From positions 2,418,001-2,482,000 of the forward strand of contig NZ_CP038266.1 of NCBI RefSeq assembly GCF_004564355.1: 64,000 nt of DNA, given 5' to 3'. Shown one piece after another: positions 44,086 to 51,802 of this stretch. The stretch comes from Microbacterium wangchenii. GTDB taxonomy: Bacteria > Actinomycetota > Actinomycetes > Actinomycetales > Microbacteriaceae. Every line of letters begins with the position of its first letter. Positions within the stretch are counted from its first letter, which is position 1. A model generated the notes under the pieces. It had not been told where the DNA came from. It searched no databases and saw nothing but the letters and a program-made list of their open reading frames with translations. Both the position numbers and the translations under genes were made by a program.

Positions 44086-45300
44086 GTGTACTCGCTCCTC
44101 CTCGCGATCATCTACGTCGCCTTCGTCAGCCTCGGCCTCCCCGATTCGCTCATCGGTGCCGGCTGGCCCGTGATGCACCGGGATCTCGATGTTCCCGTGG
44201 CCTTCGCCGGCATCGTGACGATGATCATCGCCGGCGGCACGATCCTCTCCAGCCTCGCCTCCGAGCGGGTCACCCGCCGGTTCGGGGCCGGTCTCGTCAC
44301 AGCGGTCAGTGTCGGGCTGACGGCGGCAGCCCTTGTCGGATTCTCCGTCTCTGGCTCGTTCTGGATGCTGTGTCTGTGGGCGATCCCCTTCGGGCTCGGA
44401 GCCGGTGCCGTCGATGCTGCGCTGAACAACTACGTCGCCCTGCACTACGCCGCGCGGCACATGAATTGGCTGCACAGCTTCTGGGGCCTGGGCGCATCGA
44501 TCAGCCCGTTCATCATGAGCTACGCGCTGACCGCCGAGCTGGGGTGGTCCAGCGCCTACCTCATCGTCGGTCTCATCCAGGCGGCCCTGACGTTCGTGCT
44601 GCTCATCAGCCTCCCGCTGTGGGGGAAGGTCAACCAGATCAGCCCCGACGACCACACGGTCGAGCCGTCGGGCAAGGGCAGTGCGCACGTGCCGCTGGCG
44701 CGGGCGCTCCGCATCCCCGGGGTCGTGTCGATCCTGGTCGCGTTCTTCGCCTACTGCGCGCTGGAGACGACCGTGATCCTGTGGGCGTCGACCTGGCTGG
44801 TCACCGACCGGGGAGTCGCCGCGGCGACGGCGGCCGCGTTCGCGTCGCTGTTCCTCCTGGGCATCACCGCGGGGCGGTTCCTGGCCGGTTTCTTCGCCGA
44901 TCGGGTGGGTGATCGTCAGCTGATCCGCGGCGGCTTCGCGACGGTGGGGGTCGGTGTCGTGCTGCTGGCGCTCCCCGTGCAGACCGACGCCCTCGCCCTC
45001 ACCGGCCTCGTGCTCGCGGGGCTCGGCTGCGCCCCGATCTACCCCGCGATCATCCACTCCACGCCGGTCAACTTCGGCCGGCGCAACTCGCAGGCCATCA
45101 TCGGCATCCAGATGGCCGCGGCGTACACCGGCTCCACGTTCGCCCCGCCCCTCTTCGGCGCGCTCTCCGCGTGGACCGGCATGTGGGTCTTCCCGCTGTT
45201 CCTCGGCGCGCTCGTGGTGCTGGGGCTGCTCATGTCGGAGCGGCTCAACCGGCTCGTCGCCCGGCGCGGACGGGTCGAGCAGCCCGCGCGGACGCCCTGA
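44086..45300 (+). CDS. MFS transporter, sugar-type (FucP-like)
   Basis: A 404-residue transporter with about 12 helices. SLGLPDSLIGAGWPVMH is the opening of helix 1, LHSFWGLGASISPFIMSY the helix 5 region and GCAPIYPAIIHSTP a helix 10-11 motif, all close to the fucose/galactose MFS branch. The substrate is unknown. GTG at 44086 starts the first helix directly. A damaged copy of its last 40 codons lies at 46943-47063. Confidence 0.85.
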   Translation: MYSLLLAIIYVAFVSLGLPDSLIGAGWPVMHRDLDVPVAFAGIVTMIIAGGTILSSLASERVTRRFGAGLVTAVSVGLTAAALVGFSVSGSFWMLCLWAIPFGLGAGAVDAALNNYVALHYAARHMNWLHSFWGLGASISPFIMSYALTAELGWSSAYLIVGLIQAALTFVLLISLPLWGKVNQISPDDHTVEPSGKGSAHVPLARALRIPGVVSILVAFFAYCALETTVILWASTWLVTDRGVAAATAAAFASLFLLGITAGRFLAGFFADRVGDRQLIRGGFATVGVGVVLLALPVQTDALALTGLVLAGLGCAPIYPAIIHSTPVNFGRRNSQAIIGIQMAAAYTGSTFAPPLFGALSAWTGMWVFPLFLGALVVLGLLMSERLNRLVARRGRVEQPARTP

Positions 45301-45311
45301 GCGTCGCCGTC

Positions 45312-45980
45312 TCAGCCGCCGGAGGTCCATCCCTCCGCGTGCAGCCGCTCGAAGCCGTCGAGCAGGATGTCCAGCGCGAAGGCGAACTCCGCGTCGTCGT
45401 CGCAAGCCTCCCCCGCATGCGGGGCGGTGGTCGCCATCCGCACGATGGCCGGGTAGGAGGCGGCGAACCCGGTCATCGCCCGCGCGCGCTCGGCAGGATC
45501 GTCCGGGACCGCGGGCGTGGGCAGCACGTCCCGCGTGATCCCCCACATCCGGGTGCTCAGCGCGTGCATCGCGTGGTGCACGAGGTCAGGCGACAGTCCC
45601 CCCTCGAACATGATCGCGATCAGGGAGTCCATGTAAGCCAGAACCGTGGGGCTCGCGTTCGTCCGCGTCTCGATGGCCGTCTGAGCCCACGGGTGGGCGG
45701 CCATCACGGCTCGGGCCGACCGGATGCGGGCGCGCAACGCGTCCTTCCACCCGAGCCCCGGCGCCGGAACCTCGATGCTCAGCACGAGGCGGTCGAGCAT
45801 GCCGTCGATCAGCTGTTCCCGGTTCGCGACGTGCTTGTACAGCGCCATGGCGGTGACCCCGAGCGCGTCGGCCAGTTTCCGCATGCTGGTGGCCTCGAGG
45901 CCGGCCTCGTCGGCGAGCGCGATGGCGGCATCCAGAACGCGCTCCCGATCGAGAGCGTGGCGCGGCGCTGGAGTTGACAC
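45312..45980 (-). CDS. TetR family transcriptional regulator
   Basis: A 222-residue regulator: HTH LDAAIALADEAGLEATSMRKLADALGVTAMALYKHVANREQL and a C-terminal domain of the TetR_C type used by tetracycline-repressor-like proteins. GTG at 45980 abuts the first of two GTATAC operators, so it probably represses its own leaderless transcript and the divergent DUF4386 gene. Inducer unknown. Confidence 0.9.
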   Translation of the reverse strand: MSTPAPRHALDRERVLDAAIALADEAGLEATSMRKLADALGVTAMALYKHVANREQLIDGMLDRLVLSIEVPAPGLGWKDALRARIRSARAVMAAHPWAQTAIETRTNASPTVLAYMDSLIAIMFEGGLSPDLVHHAMHALSTRMWGITRDVLPTPAVPDDPAERARAMTGFAASYPAIVRMATTAPHAGEACDDDAEFAFALDILLDGFERLHAEGWTSGG

Positions 45981-45995
45981 GTATACAGCGTATAC
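45981..45995. promoter_or_regulatory. TetR operator 1
   Basis: GTATACAGCGTATAC, a 15-bp palindrome immediately before the GTG of the TetR gene; its TATACG would be the -10 box of that gene. The second copy lies 34 bp to the right. Confidence 0.78.
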
Positions 45996-46014
45996 CTAAG
46001 GTGATCTCACGCCG

Positions 46015-46029
46015 GTATACGGCGTATAC
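46015..46029. promoter_or_regulatory. TetR operator 2
   Basis: GTATACGGCGTATAC, differing from operator 1 at one base. It lies just upstream of a TAGATC box (46035-46040) and the DUF4386 gene, so binding would block that promoter. Centre-to-centre spacing to operator 1 is 34 bp, about three helical turns. Confidence 0.78.
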
Positions 46030-46048
46030 CTTCCTAGATCGGCACATC

Positions 46049-46690
46049 ATGACCAGAAGCCTTCCCACCTACTACGCCCGCACCGCCGGCATTCTGTATC
46101 TGACCACGCACGTCACCTCGGTCACCGCGGTCGCCGCCTACGCGGCGGGCGGCATCGCCCTGGGGGTGACCCTCGAACTGGTGCTGGCCGCGGGATGCCT
46201 GGGCACCGGCATCCTGCTGTGGCTGCTGCTGCGCGACGTCGGCCAGGCTCGTGCTGCCGCCTTCGCCGGGCTGCGCGCACTGGAAGCCGCCGTCATCGCG
46301 GCCGGCACGCTGCCGATGCTCGTGCTGCTGTGGACGGCACCGAGCCCGCCGCTGGGCGAGACTCTGGTCGCACTGCACACCGCGGCATTCCTGGTCGGTC
46401 AGGGCCTGGTCATCAGCGTGAACACGATCATCCTGGGCTGGCTGCTCTTCGACGCGCGCGTCGTGCCGCGCACCCTCGCCGTGCTCGGCATACTCGGCGG
46501 CACGGTCGTGCTCGCCAGCAACGCGGCGCAGCTGTTCGGGGTGATCCCGCAAGGCGGCATGGTCGCCGGATTGTGCGCCGTACCGGTGTTCGCGTTCGAG
46601 ATCTGGTTCGCGATCCACCTCATCGTGGTGGGTCTGCGTGCCCGGGTCGCGTCTCCTCCTGCGTCCGCGCGGACGGCGTCGCCCGCGTGA
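46049..46690 (+). CDS. DUF4386-family membrane protein
   Basis: A 213-residue protein with six membrane segments, starting TRSLPTYYARTAGILYLTTHVTSV as DUF4386 proteins do, and with an LFDARVVPRTLAVLGILGG block before the last helices. Function unknown. It is divergent from the TetR gene with two matching operators between, so it is the likely regulated target; such pairs are often induced by small molecules. ATG at 46049 was chosen by family start. Confidence 0.85.
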   Translation: MTRSLPTYYARTAGILYLTTHVTSVTAVAAYAAGGIALGVTLELVLAAGCLGTGILLWLLLRDVGQARAAAFAGLRALEAAVIAAGTLPMLVLLWTAPSPPLGETLVALHTAAFLVGQGLVISVNTIILGWLLFDARVVPRTLAVLGILGGTVVLASNAAQLFGVIPQGGMVAGLCAVPVFAFEIWFAIHLIVVGLRARVASPPASARTASPA

Positions 46691-46768
46691 GGACGAGGAC
46701 CGCCCCACCGGCATGAGGACCCTGGGTGCGCGGCCCCTCCGACCACGCGGCGTTCCTAGGCTGGTGAG

Positions 46769-46909
46769 GTGATCGATACGGCGCCCGACCCCCGGGCCTG
46801 CCCCACGTGCGGCGATCCGCTGCGTTTCGAGATCCTCGACGAGGAGCGCTTCCTCGTCGCGTGGTCGTGCCTGAACTGCGGTCTCGTGCGCGCGACCGAA
46901 CCCTCGTGA
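46769..46909 (+). CDS. Zinc-ribbon microprotein
   Basis: A 46-residue frame: VIDTAPDPRACPTCGD, a short acidic middle, then WSCLNCGLVRATEPS. The CxxC...CxxC pairs (CPTC and CLNC) make a complete zinc ribbon. TAGGCT (46757-46762) is six bases before the GTG, matching the leaderless pattern. Function unknown; possible RNA- or protein-binding adaptor. Confidence 0.7.
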   Translation: MIDTAPDPRACPTCGDPLRFEILDEERFLVAWSCLNCGLVRATEPS

Positions 46910-46942
46910 CGGTCGAGCGCACCGCCTCATCCACATTGATCG

Positions 46943-47063
46943 GGCGTGTGGGTCTTCCCGTTCTTCCTCGGTGGCCCTCGTGGTGCTCGGCCTGCTCATA
47001 TCGGAGCGGCTCAACCGGCTGGTCGTCGCACGACCCGGCCGAGTCGGCCAGCCGGCCCGCTGA
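46943..47063 (+). pseudogene. Decayed 3' fragment of the MFS transporter gene
   Basis: The bases encode VWVFPFFLG, then after a one-base shift ALVVLGLLISERLNRLV and RVGQPAR-stop. The intact gene at 44086-45300 ends MWVFPLFLGALVVLGLLMSERLNRLV and RVEQPARTP. So this is a copy of roughly the last 40 codons with a frameshift and no start. It marks a past duplication, or loss of a second transporter gene. Confidence 0.8.
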
Positions 47064-47115
47064 CACCCCGGGCGTCCACCGCGCGCGGCGGCCGAGCGGC
47101 CGCCGCGCGCAGGGC

Positions 47116-47469
47116 TCAGTCGGCCACGGATCGGATGATCTCCGCGACGCGCTTCTCCGTGACAGCGTCGACGGTCTCGAAGTACCACGCGGCCGGCATG
47201 AGGTTCCCGTCGACGCCACCCGCAGGCCGGAAGTCCGCCTTCTCGGTGATCGCGAGATTGAGCCGTTCGTCGTTACGCAGGGTCACGAGCGCGGGTGTGC
47301 TCGCCGACTTCGCGTAGGCGGGCATCCCGTACCAGATCCGCGGCTTCAGATCTGGGGCGGCAGCCATGACGATGTCGTGCACCTGCTGCATGACCGAACG
47401 TCTCGGCTCGTCCATGTGGGAGATCTTCTCGATCACCTGTGCGAGGTTCTTTTCGTCCTTCGACGACAT
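47116..47469 (-). CDS. DUF1801-like protein
   Basis: A 117-residue protein. PDLKPRIWYGMPAYAKSAS and the C-terminal ETVDAVTEKRVAEIIRSV match the DUF1801/YdhG family, a small alpha/beta fold of unknown function. AAAGGA precedes the ATG, and a CCGATG/CATCGG hairpin (47488-47504) lies just upstream of that site. Confidence 0.82.
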   Translation of the reverse strand: MSSKDEKNLAQVIEKISHMDEPRRSVMQQVHDIVMAAAPDLKPRIWYGMPAYAKSASTPALVTLRNDERLNLAITEKADFRPAGGVDGNLMPAAWYFETVDAVTEKRVAEIIRSVAD

Positions 47470-47704
47470 GCCATGTCCTTTCGCCAGCCGATGTCACGCA
47501 TCGGCGAATGAAGTCGGCGCACTCATGCGCCGCAACCCCATCCGGACATGTCCTGAACCGCTCAGGCCTCTCCGCGATGATTCACGTGGTCGTCACGTGG
47601 AAGCGTGTCGGTGGCCGTGCCACCGCAGTCAGATTAGCGGATCATCCGCCGGCTCCGGGAGAGGCGATTTCCCCAGCGAGGAGCCGCACCGGAGGACGCG
47701 TCGT
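47470..47704. other. Intergenic region
   Basis: About 235 bp. It contains the small hairpin next to the DUF1801 ribosome binding site and presumably that gene's promoter. Nothing protein-like is seen. Confidence 0.35.
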
Positions 47705-48328
47705 TCAGCCCACGACCGCGTCCCACATGACGACGACGGCGGCGACGAGAGGGAGAAGCACCAGCGCCCACAGGGCGGGAACCGCGCCGCGCTCGGCGAG
47801 GCTGACCGATCCGGGATAGCGGCGATGGGCTTGGAGCGGAGTGAGAGGAGTGGCGACGACCTCCGGCGAGAGACCCCCGGCCGCAAGCTGCCGGACGAGC
47901 TCGGCATCGCGCGGCGTGAACCCGGCGACCGTGCGCCCGTGCGAGCGAAGCACCACCCGCTGCGGCGGCGTGGATGCGACGCGAGTCGGCAGGAGCAGGG
48001 AGCGCAGCACCACGACCTCATCGATATCCGTCATCGGCACCGTCCGGCTCCGGCCCACCGCGGGGCGGATCGAGAGCCCTTCGCTCGTGACGGCGGCGTC
48101 CGCGAATCGCGAGAAGAGGGCGGAGCCCACGCCCAGCGCGAGGAGAGCGACGGCGCCGATCACTGCGGGCAGGACGGTCTCGGGCGCCCACGGCCCGGAA
48201 ACCTCCCACGCGACGAGCAGCCACACGACGCAAGCCGCGGCCACAGCCAGTGCGACGACGAGGAACACCCGTACGCCCGTCACGGCGCCAGGCCGTCCGA
48301 TGGTCATCACACGAACATCGTGCCGCAT
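47705..48328 (-). CDS. Membrane protein with a PH-like soluble domain
   Basis: About 207 residues. Two hydrophobic segments near the N-terminus, a soluble middle domain (SEGLSIRPAVGRSRTVPMTDIDEVVVLRS-like, residues about 75-130) resembling bacterial PH domains, and one hydrophobic segment at the C-terminus. The start is uncertain between ATG at 48328 and ATG at 48307. Function unknown. Confidence 0.65.
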   Translation of the reverse strand: MRHDVRVMTIGRPGAVTGVRVFLVVALAVAAACVVWLLVAWEVSGPWAPETVLPAVIGAVALLALGVGSALFSRFADAAVTSEGLSIRPAVGRSRTVPMTDIDEVVVLRSLLLPTRVASTPPQRVVLRSHGRTVAGFTPRDAELVRQLAAGGLSPEVVATPLTPLQAHRRYPGSVSLAERGAVPALWALVLLPLVAAVVVMWDAVVG

Positions 48329-48366
48329 CCCACGGGTACCGCCTGCCAACCGGCGGAAGCTCGCCA

Positions 48367-48465
48367 CTACTCGACCAGCGTCCGCGCGAACTCGACCTCA
48401 GCCGTCTCGTCGCTCACCGCGAGGCCAGAGTCGGCGCGGAGAAATCGAACGATCCGCGCGCTCAC
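48367..48465 (-). CDS. Possible 32-residue small protein
   Basis: A GTG-started frame four bases after the stop of the P-loop ATPase gene, reading VSARIVRFLRADSGLAVSDE and ending RTLVE. Third positions are mostly G or C (28 of 32), as in coding sequence. The first 20 residues loosely resemble the start of acyl-carrier-type proteins, but it is far too short to be one. It may be a real small protein or a gene remnant. Confidence 0.3.
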   Translation of the reverse strand: MSARIVRFLRADSGLAVSDETAEVEFARTLVE

Positions 48466-48469
48466 CTCG

Positions 48470-48907
48470 CTATTCGAGCGCCTCGATCGCGTCAGCCAGC
48501 TCTTCGACGCCGTGGCGCCCGTCGAGCTCGATGGTTGCGCCACGACGGAGCAATGGTTCGACCTCCGTCGCATATCGGCGGATCTCCGTCTGCTGCTCGG
48601 CCGTACGCCCATAGGGATTGTTCGTCCGCGTAGCCACGCGCTCGATCAGCACATTCACCGGCGCGCTCAGCAGCACCACGTGATCGAACCGGTCGTAGAA
48701 CCGCCCCTGGTTCTCGACCGTCCCCGATACCACGACGTCGTCGCAACGCTCCAGGAGGTCGCTCATACGACGTTCGTCCCACAGTCCGCCCGGCAATTCC
48801 CATCCGTCGTCGTTGGTGTCCACCGTGAGGCGTCCTCGCCGCGCCAACTCGGCGAGCAACGTCGACTTCCCGGCGCCCGACATACCGGTGACGAGGATGC
48901 GTGTCAT
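48470..48907 (-). CDS. P-loop ATPase/kinase, AAA_18-like
   Basis: A 145-residue nucleotide-binding protein. Walker A is VTGMSGAGKST near residue 8, followed by an acidic DTNDDGWELPGG and a kinase-like VVVSGTVENQGRFY region, then ERVATRTNNPYG. It resembles small-molecule or nucleotide kinases of the AAA_18/AAA_33 kind; substrate unknown. ATG at 48907 is seven bases after TATGCT (48920-48915), supporting a leaderless start over the ATG four codons earlier. Confidence 0.82.
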   Translation of the reverse strand: MTRILVTGMSGAGKSTLLAELARRGRLTVDTNDDGWELPGGLWDERRMSDLLERCDDVVVSGTVENQGRFYDRFDHVVLLSAPVNVLIERVATRTNNPYGRTAEQQTEIRRYATEVEPLLRRGATIELDGRHGVEELADAIEALE

Positions 48908-48948
48908 GCGCGCCAGCATAGGGATCGTTGCCGGAGGAACAAGGCCAT

Positions 48949-50022
48949 TCAGTTGTTGAAGCGGAACTCCACGACGTCGCCGTCCTTCATGACGTAATCC
49001 TTGCCCTCCAGGCGCGCCTTGCCCTTCGCGCGCGCCTCGAGCACCGAGCCGGCCTCGATGAGGTCGTCGAAGGAGATGACCTCGGCCTTGATGAAGCCCT
49101 TCTCGAAGTCGGTGTGGATGACACCGGCCGCCTGCGGAGCCTTCCAGCCCTTGCCGATCGTCCAGGCACGCGCTTCCTTGGGGCCGGCGGTGAGGTAGGT
49201 CTGGAGGCCGAGGGTGTCGAAGCCGATCCGTGCGAGCTGGTCGAGACCCGACTCCTCCTGGCCGGTCGAGGCGAGCAGCTCCGCGGCATCCTCGGGGTCG
49301 AGGTCGATGAGCTCCGACTCGATCTTGGCGTCCAGGAACACCGCCTGCGCGGGCGCGACCAGGGCGGCGAGCTCGGCCTTGCGCGCCTCATCCGTCAACA
49401 CCGCCTCATCCACGTTGAAGACGAAGATGAACGGCTTGGCCGTCAGCAGCCCCAGTTCCTTGATCGGCGTGATGTCGATGCCCGACGCCGACAGGAGCTG
49501 TCCCTTCTGCAGGGCCTCCTCAGCGGCACGCGCGGTCTCCAGGACGGACGGGTCGAGCTTGCGGCCCTTCACTTCCTTCTCGTACCGGGTGATCGCCTTC
49601 TCCAGCGTCTGGAGGTCGGCCAACTGCAGCTCGGCGTTGATCGTCTCCATGTCGCTGGCGGGGTTCACGGCGCCCTCGACGTGGACGACGTCATCGTCGG
49701 CGAATCCGCGCACGACCTGCGCAATGGCATCCGCCTCGCGGATGTTCGCGAGGAACTGGTTGCCCAGCCCCTCCCCCTCACTCGCACCGCGGACGATGCC
49801 GGCGATGTCGACGAACGACACCACGGCGGGCACGATCCGCTCCGACCCGAACACCTCGGCGAGCTTCTCGAGCCGCGGGTCGGGGAGATTCACCACACCG
49901 ATGTTCGGCTCGATCGTCGCGAAGGGGTAGTTCGCCGCGAGCACCTGATTCTTGGTCAGGGCGTTGAACAGGGTCGACTTGCCGACATTCGGGAGACCGA
50001 CGATTCCGATGGTGAGAGCCAC
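48949..50022 (-). CDS. ychF: Redox-regulated ATPase/GTPase YchF (OLA1)
   Basis: A 357-residue Obg-family ATPase. P-loop GLPNVGKST at residue 7, G2/G3 regions DIAGIVRGASEGEGLGNQFL, and FNVDE in place of NKxD, which explains the ATP preference of this family. The C-terminal TGS domain (AGVIHTDFEKGFIKAEVISFDDL) is complete, and the end VVEFRFNN is the family's normal terminus. It acts in ribosome-associated stress responses. The GTG start lies eight bases after TAGACT (50036-50031). Confidence 0.97.
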   Translation of the reverse strand: MALTIGIVGLPNVGKSTLFNALTKNQVLAANYPFATIEPNIGVVNLPDPRLEKLAEVFGSERIVPAVVSFVDIAGIVRGASEGEGLGNQFLANIREADAIAQVVRGFADDDVVHVEGAVNPASDMETINAELQLADLQTLEKAITRYEKEVKGRKLDPSVLETARAAEEALQKGQLLSASGIDITPIKELGLLTAKPFIFVFNVDEAVLTDEARKAELAALVAPAQAVFLDAKIESELIDLDPEDAAELLASTGQEESGLDQLARIGFDTLGLQTYLTAGPKEARAWTIGKGWKAPQAAGVIHTDFEKGFIKAEVISFDDLIEAGSVLEARAKGKARLEGKDYVMKDGDVVEFRFNN

Positions 50023-50088
50023 GGGAGTCCAGTCTACGTGGGCGGATGCGGCGACCCCGCGTCCGGCTCCTTCCCCGCCCTCAGCGCC

Positions 50089-50153
50089 GAGACACCACGA
50101 TTCGTCCGAGACACCCGGCGACGCATGGTGTTTCGGACGGGATGTGGCGTCTC
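50089..50153. repeat. Long imperfect hairpin, 27-nt arms
   Basis: Arms at 50089-50115 and 50127-50153 match at 21 of 27 positions, with an 11-base loop. Best-paired blocks are CGTCCGA with TCGGACG and CCAC with GTGG. It lies between two minus-strand genes and may be a terminator for the methyltransferase gene or a mobile repeat; it is much longer than needed for a terminator. Confidence 0.65.
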
Positions 50154-50205
50154 GACGGCCGGCCGGGCGGTGGGGAGGCCGGAAGGGCGCGGGCGGGGCG
50201 GGGGC

Positions 50206-50955
50206 TCAGGGGCGGATGCTGCGGAAGGCACGGGTGACGTAGGGAAGGTTGACCACGGCGTCGCCGACGGCTCCGACCTCATCGCACACCGCCGCAAGCC
50301 CCTGCTCGATCCGGGCGCGCTCGGCCGGCTCGGCGGTGAGGACGTAGCTGCGGGAGCGGGCCATGGCGAACAGGTCGTCGCGGGTCATGGGGCGCGTCCA
50401 CCGCCACGTGCGGTCTTCCAGCCCGTCGAACGGCGCCGCGACGGCGGGCCCCCCGCCCGCCATCATCTCCTCCGCGTGGCTGCCGTGCATCGCTTCGGTC
50501 ATGCGCCGCACCCACGGGGTGCGTTCGTCGCGGACGTTCCACACGAGGCCCAGCACTCCCCCGGCCCGCAGCACGCGGGCCGCCTCCGCCGAGGCGGCGG
50601 GCACGTCCACCCAGTGCCACGCCTGACCCAGGAGCACCGCATCCACCGCCGCATCCGGCAGCGGCAGGGACTCGGCGCGTCCGACGAACGTGGGAACGCC
50701 GGCGACGTTGGCACGGAGATTCTCGAGCATGCCGGCGTCGGGATCTATCGCCACGACCTCCGCCCCGTGCTCGACGATGGCGCGGGTGAGTTTGCCGGTT
50801 CCCGCTCCCACGTCGGCCACGCGCAGGGAGCGCCCCGCGCCGCGGACGGGCTGCAGCATCCACGCCACCGCCTCCGCGGGATAGGACGGGCGCCCGGCCT
50901 CGTAGGTGTCGGCTGCGGCTCCGAACGACGTGGACATCTCTTCGCGGCTGGCCAT
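50206..50955 (-). CDS. SAM-dependent methyltransferase, class I
   Basis: A 249-residue methyltransferase. Motif I is VADVGAGTGKLT, motif II VVAIDPDAGML, and VLLGQAWHWVD is the post-motif found in ubiE/tehB-like enzymes. SAM binding is clear; substrate unknown. ATG at 50955 is six bases after TAGGGT (50967-50962), a leaderless start. Confidence 0.9.
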   Translation of the reverse strand: MASREEMSTSFGAAADTYEAGRPSYPAEAVAWMLQPVRGAGRSLRVADVGAGTGKLTRAIVEHGAEVVAIDPDAGMLENLRANVAGVPTFVGRAESLPLPDAAVDAVLLGQAWHWVDVPAASAEAARVLRAGGVLGLVWNVRDERTPWVRRMTEAMHGSHAEEMMAGGGPAVAAPFDGLEDRTWRWTRPMTRDDLFAMARSRSYVLTAEPAERARIEQGLAAVCDEVGAVGDAVVNLPYVTRAFRSIRP

Positions 50956-50971
50956 TCCCCGACCCTACGCC

Positions 50972-50986
50972 GCGCAGAACTCAGGA
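50972..50986 (+). repeat. Single arm of the 25890-25969 inverted repeat
   Basis: GCGCAGAACTCAGGA, identical to the core of the arms at 25890 and 25953. Its partner arm is absent here, so this is a half element. It lies between the methyltransferase gene and the exonuclease gene. Confidence 0.5.
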
Positions 50987-51105
50987 CGAACGGGTTGCGG
51001 AGGGCACCGGGACCCCTACGCCGCGAGCCCTCGACACGCCCGGCGATACCGTCGCCCCCGGCGCGCCTGACGGGCGCGGAGGACAGCGACGGAGAACCTG
51101 GGACC

Positions 51106-51768
51106 GTGGCACTGGATTTCACCGCGATCGACTTCGAGACGGCGAACTCCAGCAATGCCTCTGCGTGCGCGGTGGGAATGGCCCGCGTGCGCGACGGCCA
51201 GGTCGTGGCGACGGCGGGATGGCTCATCCGCCCGCCGGCCGGGCACGACGTGTTCTACGACTTCAACATCGGCATCCACGGCATCCGCCCGGAAGACGTC
51301 GCGAACGCCCCGGGATGGAGCGCGCAGCTGGATCGCCTCACCGCGTTCGCGGGCTCGGACGTCCTGGTGGCGCACAACGCCGGCTTCGACATGGCGGTGC
51401 TGCGTCGCGCGTGCGAGGCCACCGGCGACGTGTGCCCGCCCTACCGCTACCTGTGCAGCCTTCAGGTCGCCCGGCGTACGTACGAACTCCCCTCCTACCG
51501 GCTGCCGCTCGTGGCCACCACGGCCGGCTTCGCCGACTTCGCCCACCACGACGCCCTCGCGGATGCGCTGGCCTGTGCGCACATCGTCATCGACGCCGCC
51601 CGCCGCGTCGCCGCCGATGACCTGACCGCCCTCGCCGAGACGACCGGCGTGCGCCTGTCCGCCATCCCCGCCGCGCCCGCCATCCCCGCCGCGCCCGCCA
51701 TCCCCGCTGCGCCCGCCATCCCGTCCGCCACGGCCCCCGCCGCGGAGGCGATGCTCGCCGTCGCGTGA
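51106..51768 (+). CDS. DnaQ-like 3'-5' exonuclease with tandem-repeat tail
   Basis: A 220-residue DEDDh exonuclease. Motif I is AIDFETANSS with Asp9 and Glu11, motif II HNAGFDMAVL, motif III HHDALADALA. It could be a proofreading subunit-like or repair exonuclease. The C-terminus carries AIPAAP repeats from an 18-bp tandem array, then AEAMLAVA. GTG at 51106 was chosen because the DEDD core begins at once; the longer open frame upstream is antisense to ychF and the methyltransferase. Confidence 0.87.
   Translation: MALDFTAIDFETANSSNASACAVGMARVRDGQVVATAGWLIRPPAGHDVFYDFNIGIHGIRPEDVANAPGWSAQLDRLTAFAGSDVLVAHNAGFDMAVLRRACEATGDVCPPYRYLCSLQVARRTYELPSYRLPLVATTAGFADFAHHDALADALACAHIVIDAARRVAADDLTALAETTGVRLSAIPAAPAIPAAPAIPAAPAIPSATAPAAEAMLAVA
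51661..51722 (+). repeat. 18-bp tandem repeat coding (AIPAAP)n
   Basis: GCCATCCCCGCCGCGCCC repeats three times with one base change, followed by a partial unit. Because the unit is 18 bp, copy-number change keeps the exonuclease frame. Confidence 0.85.
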
Positions 51769-51802
51769 GGCGATGTCGGCGGCTCCCCGCACAATGAGCG
51801 GT

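Noticed and set aside
44020..45546. Long minus-strand frame antisense to the MFS transporter
   Set aside because: Highly charged, repetitive composition and overlap with a clear transporter and a TetR gene.
48928..51105. Upstream in-frame extension of the exonuclease
   Set aside because: It runs antisense through ychF and the methyltransferase; the exonuclease begins at GTG 51106.
51661..51722. CRISPR-like repeat
   Set aside because: Units are contiguous without spacers and lie in a coding frame.
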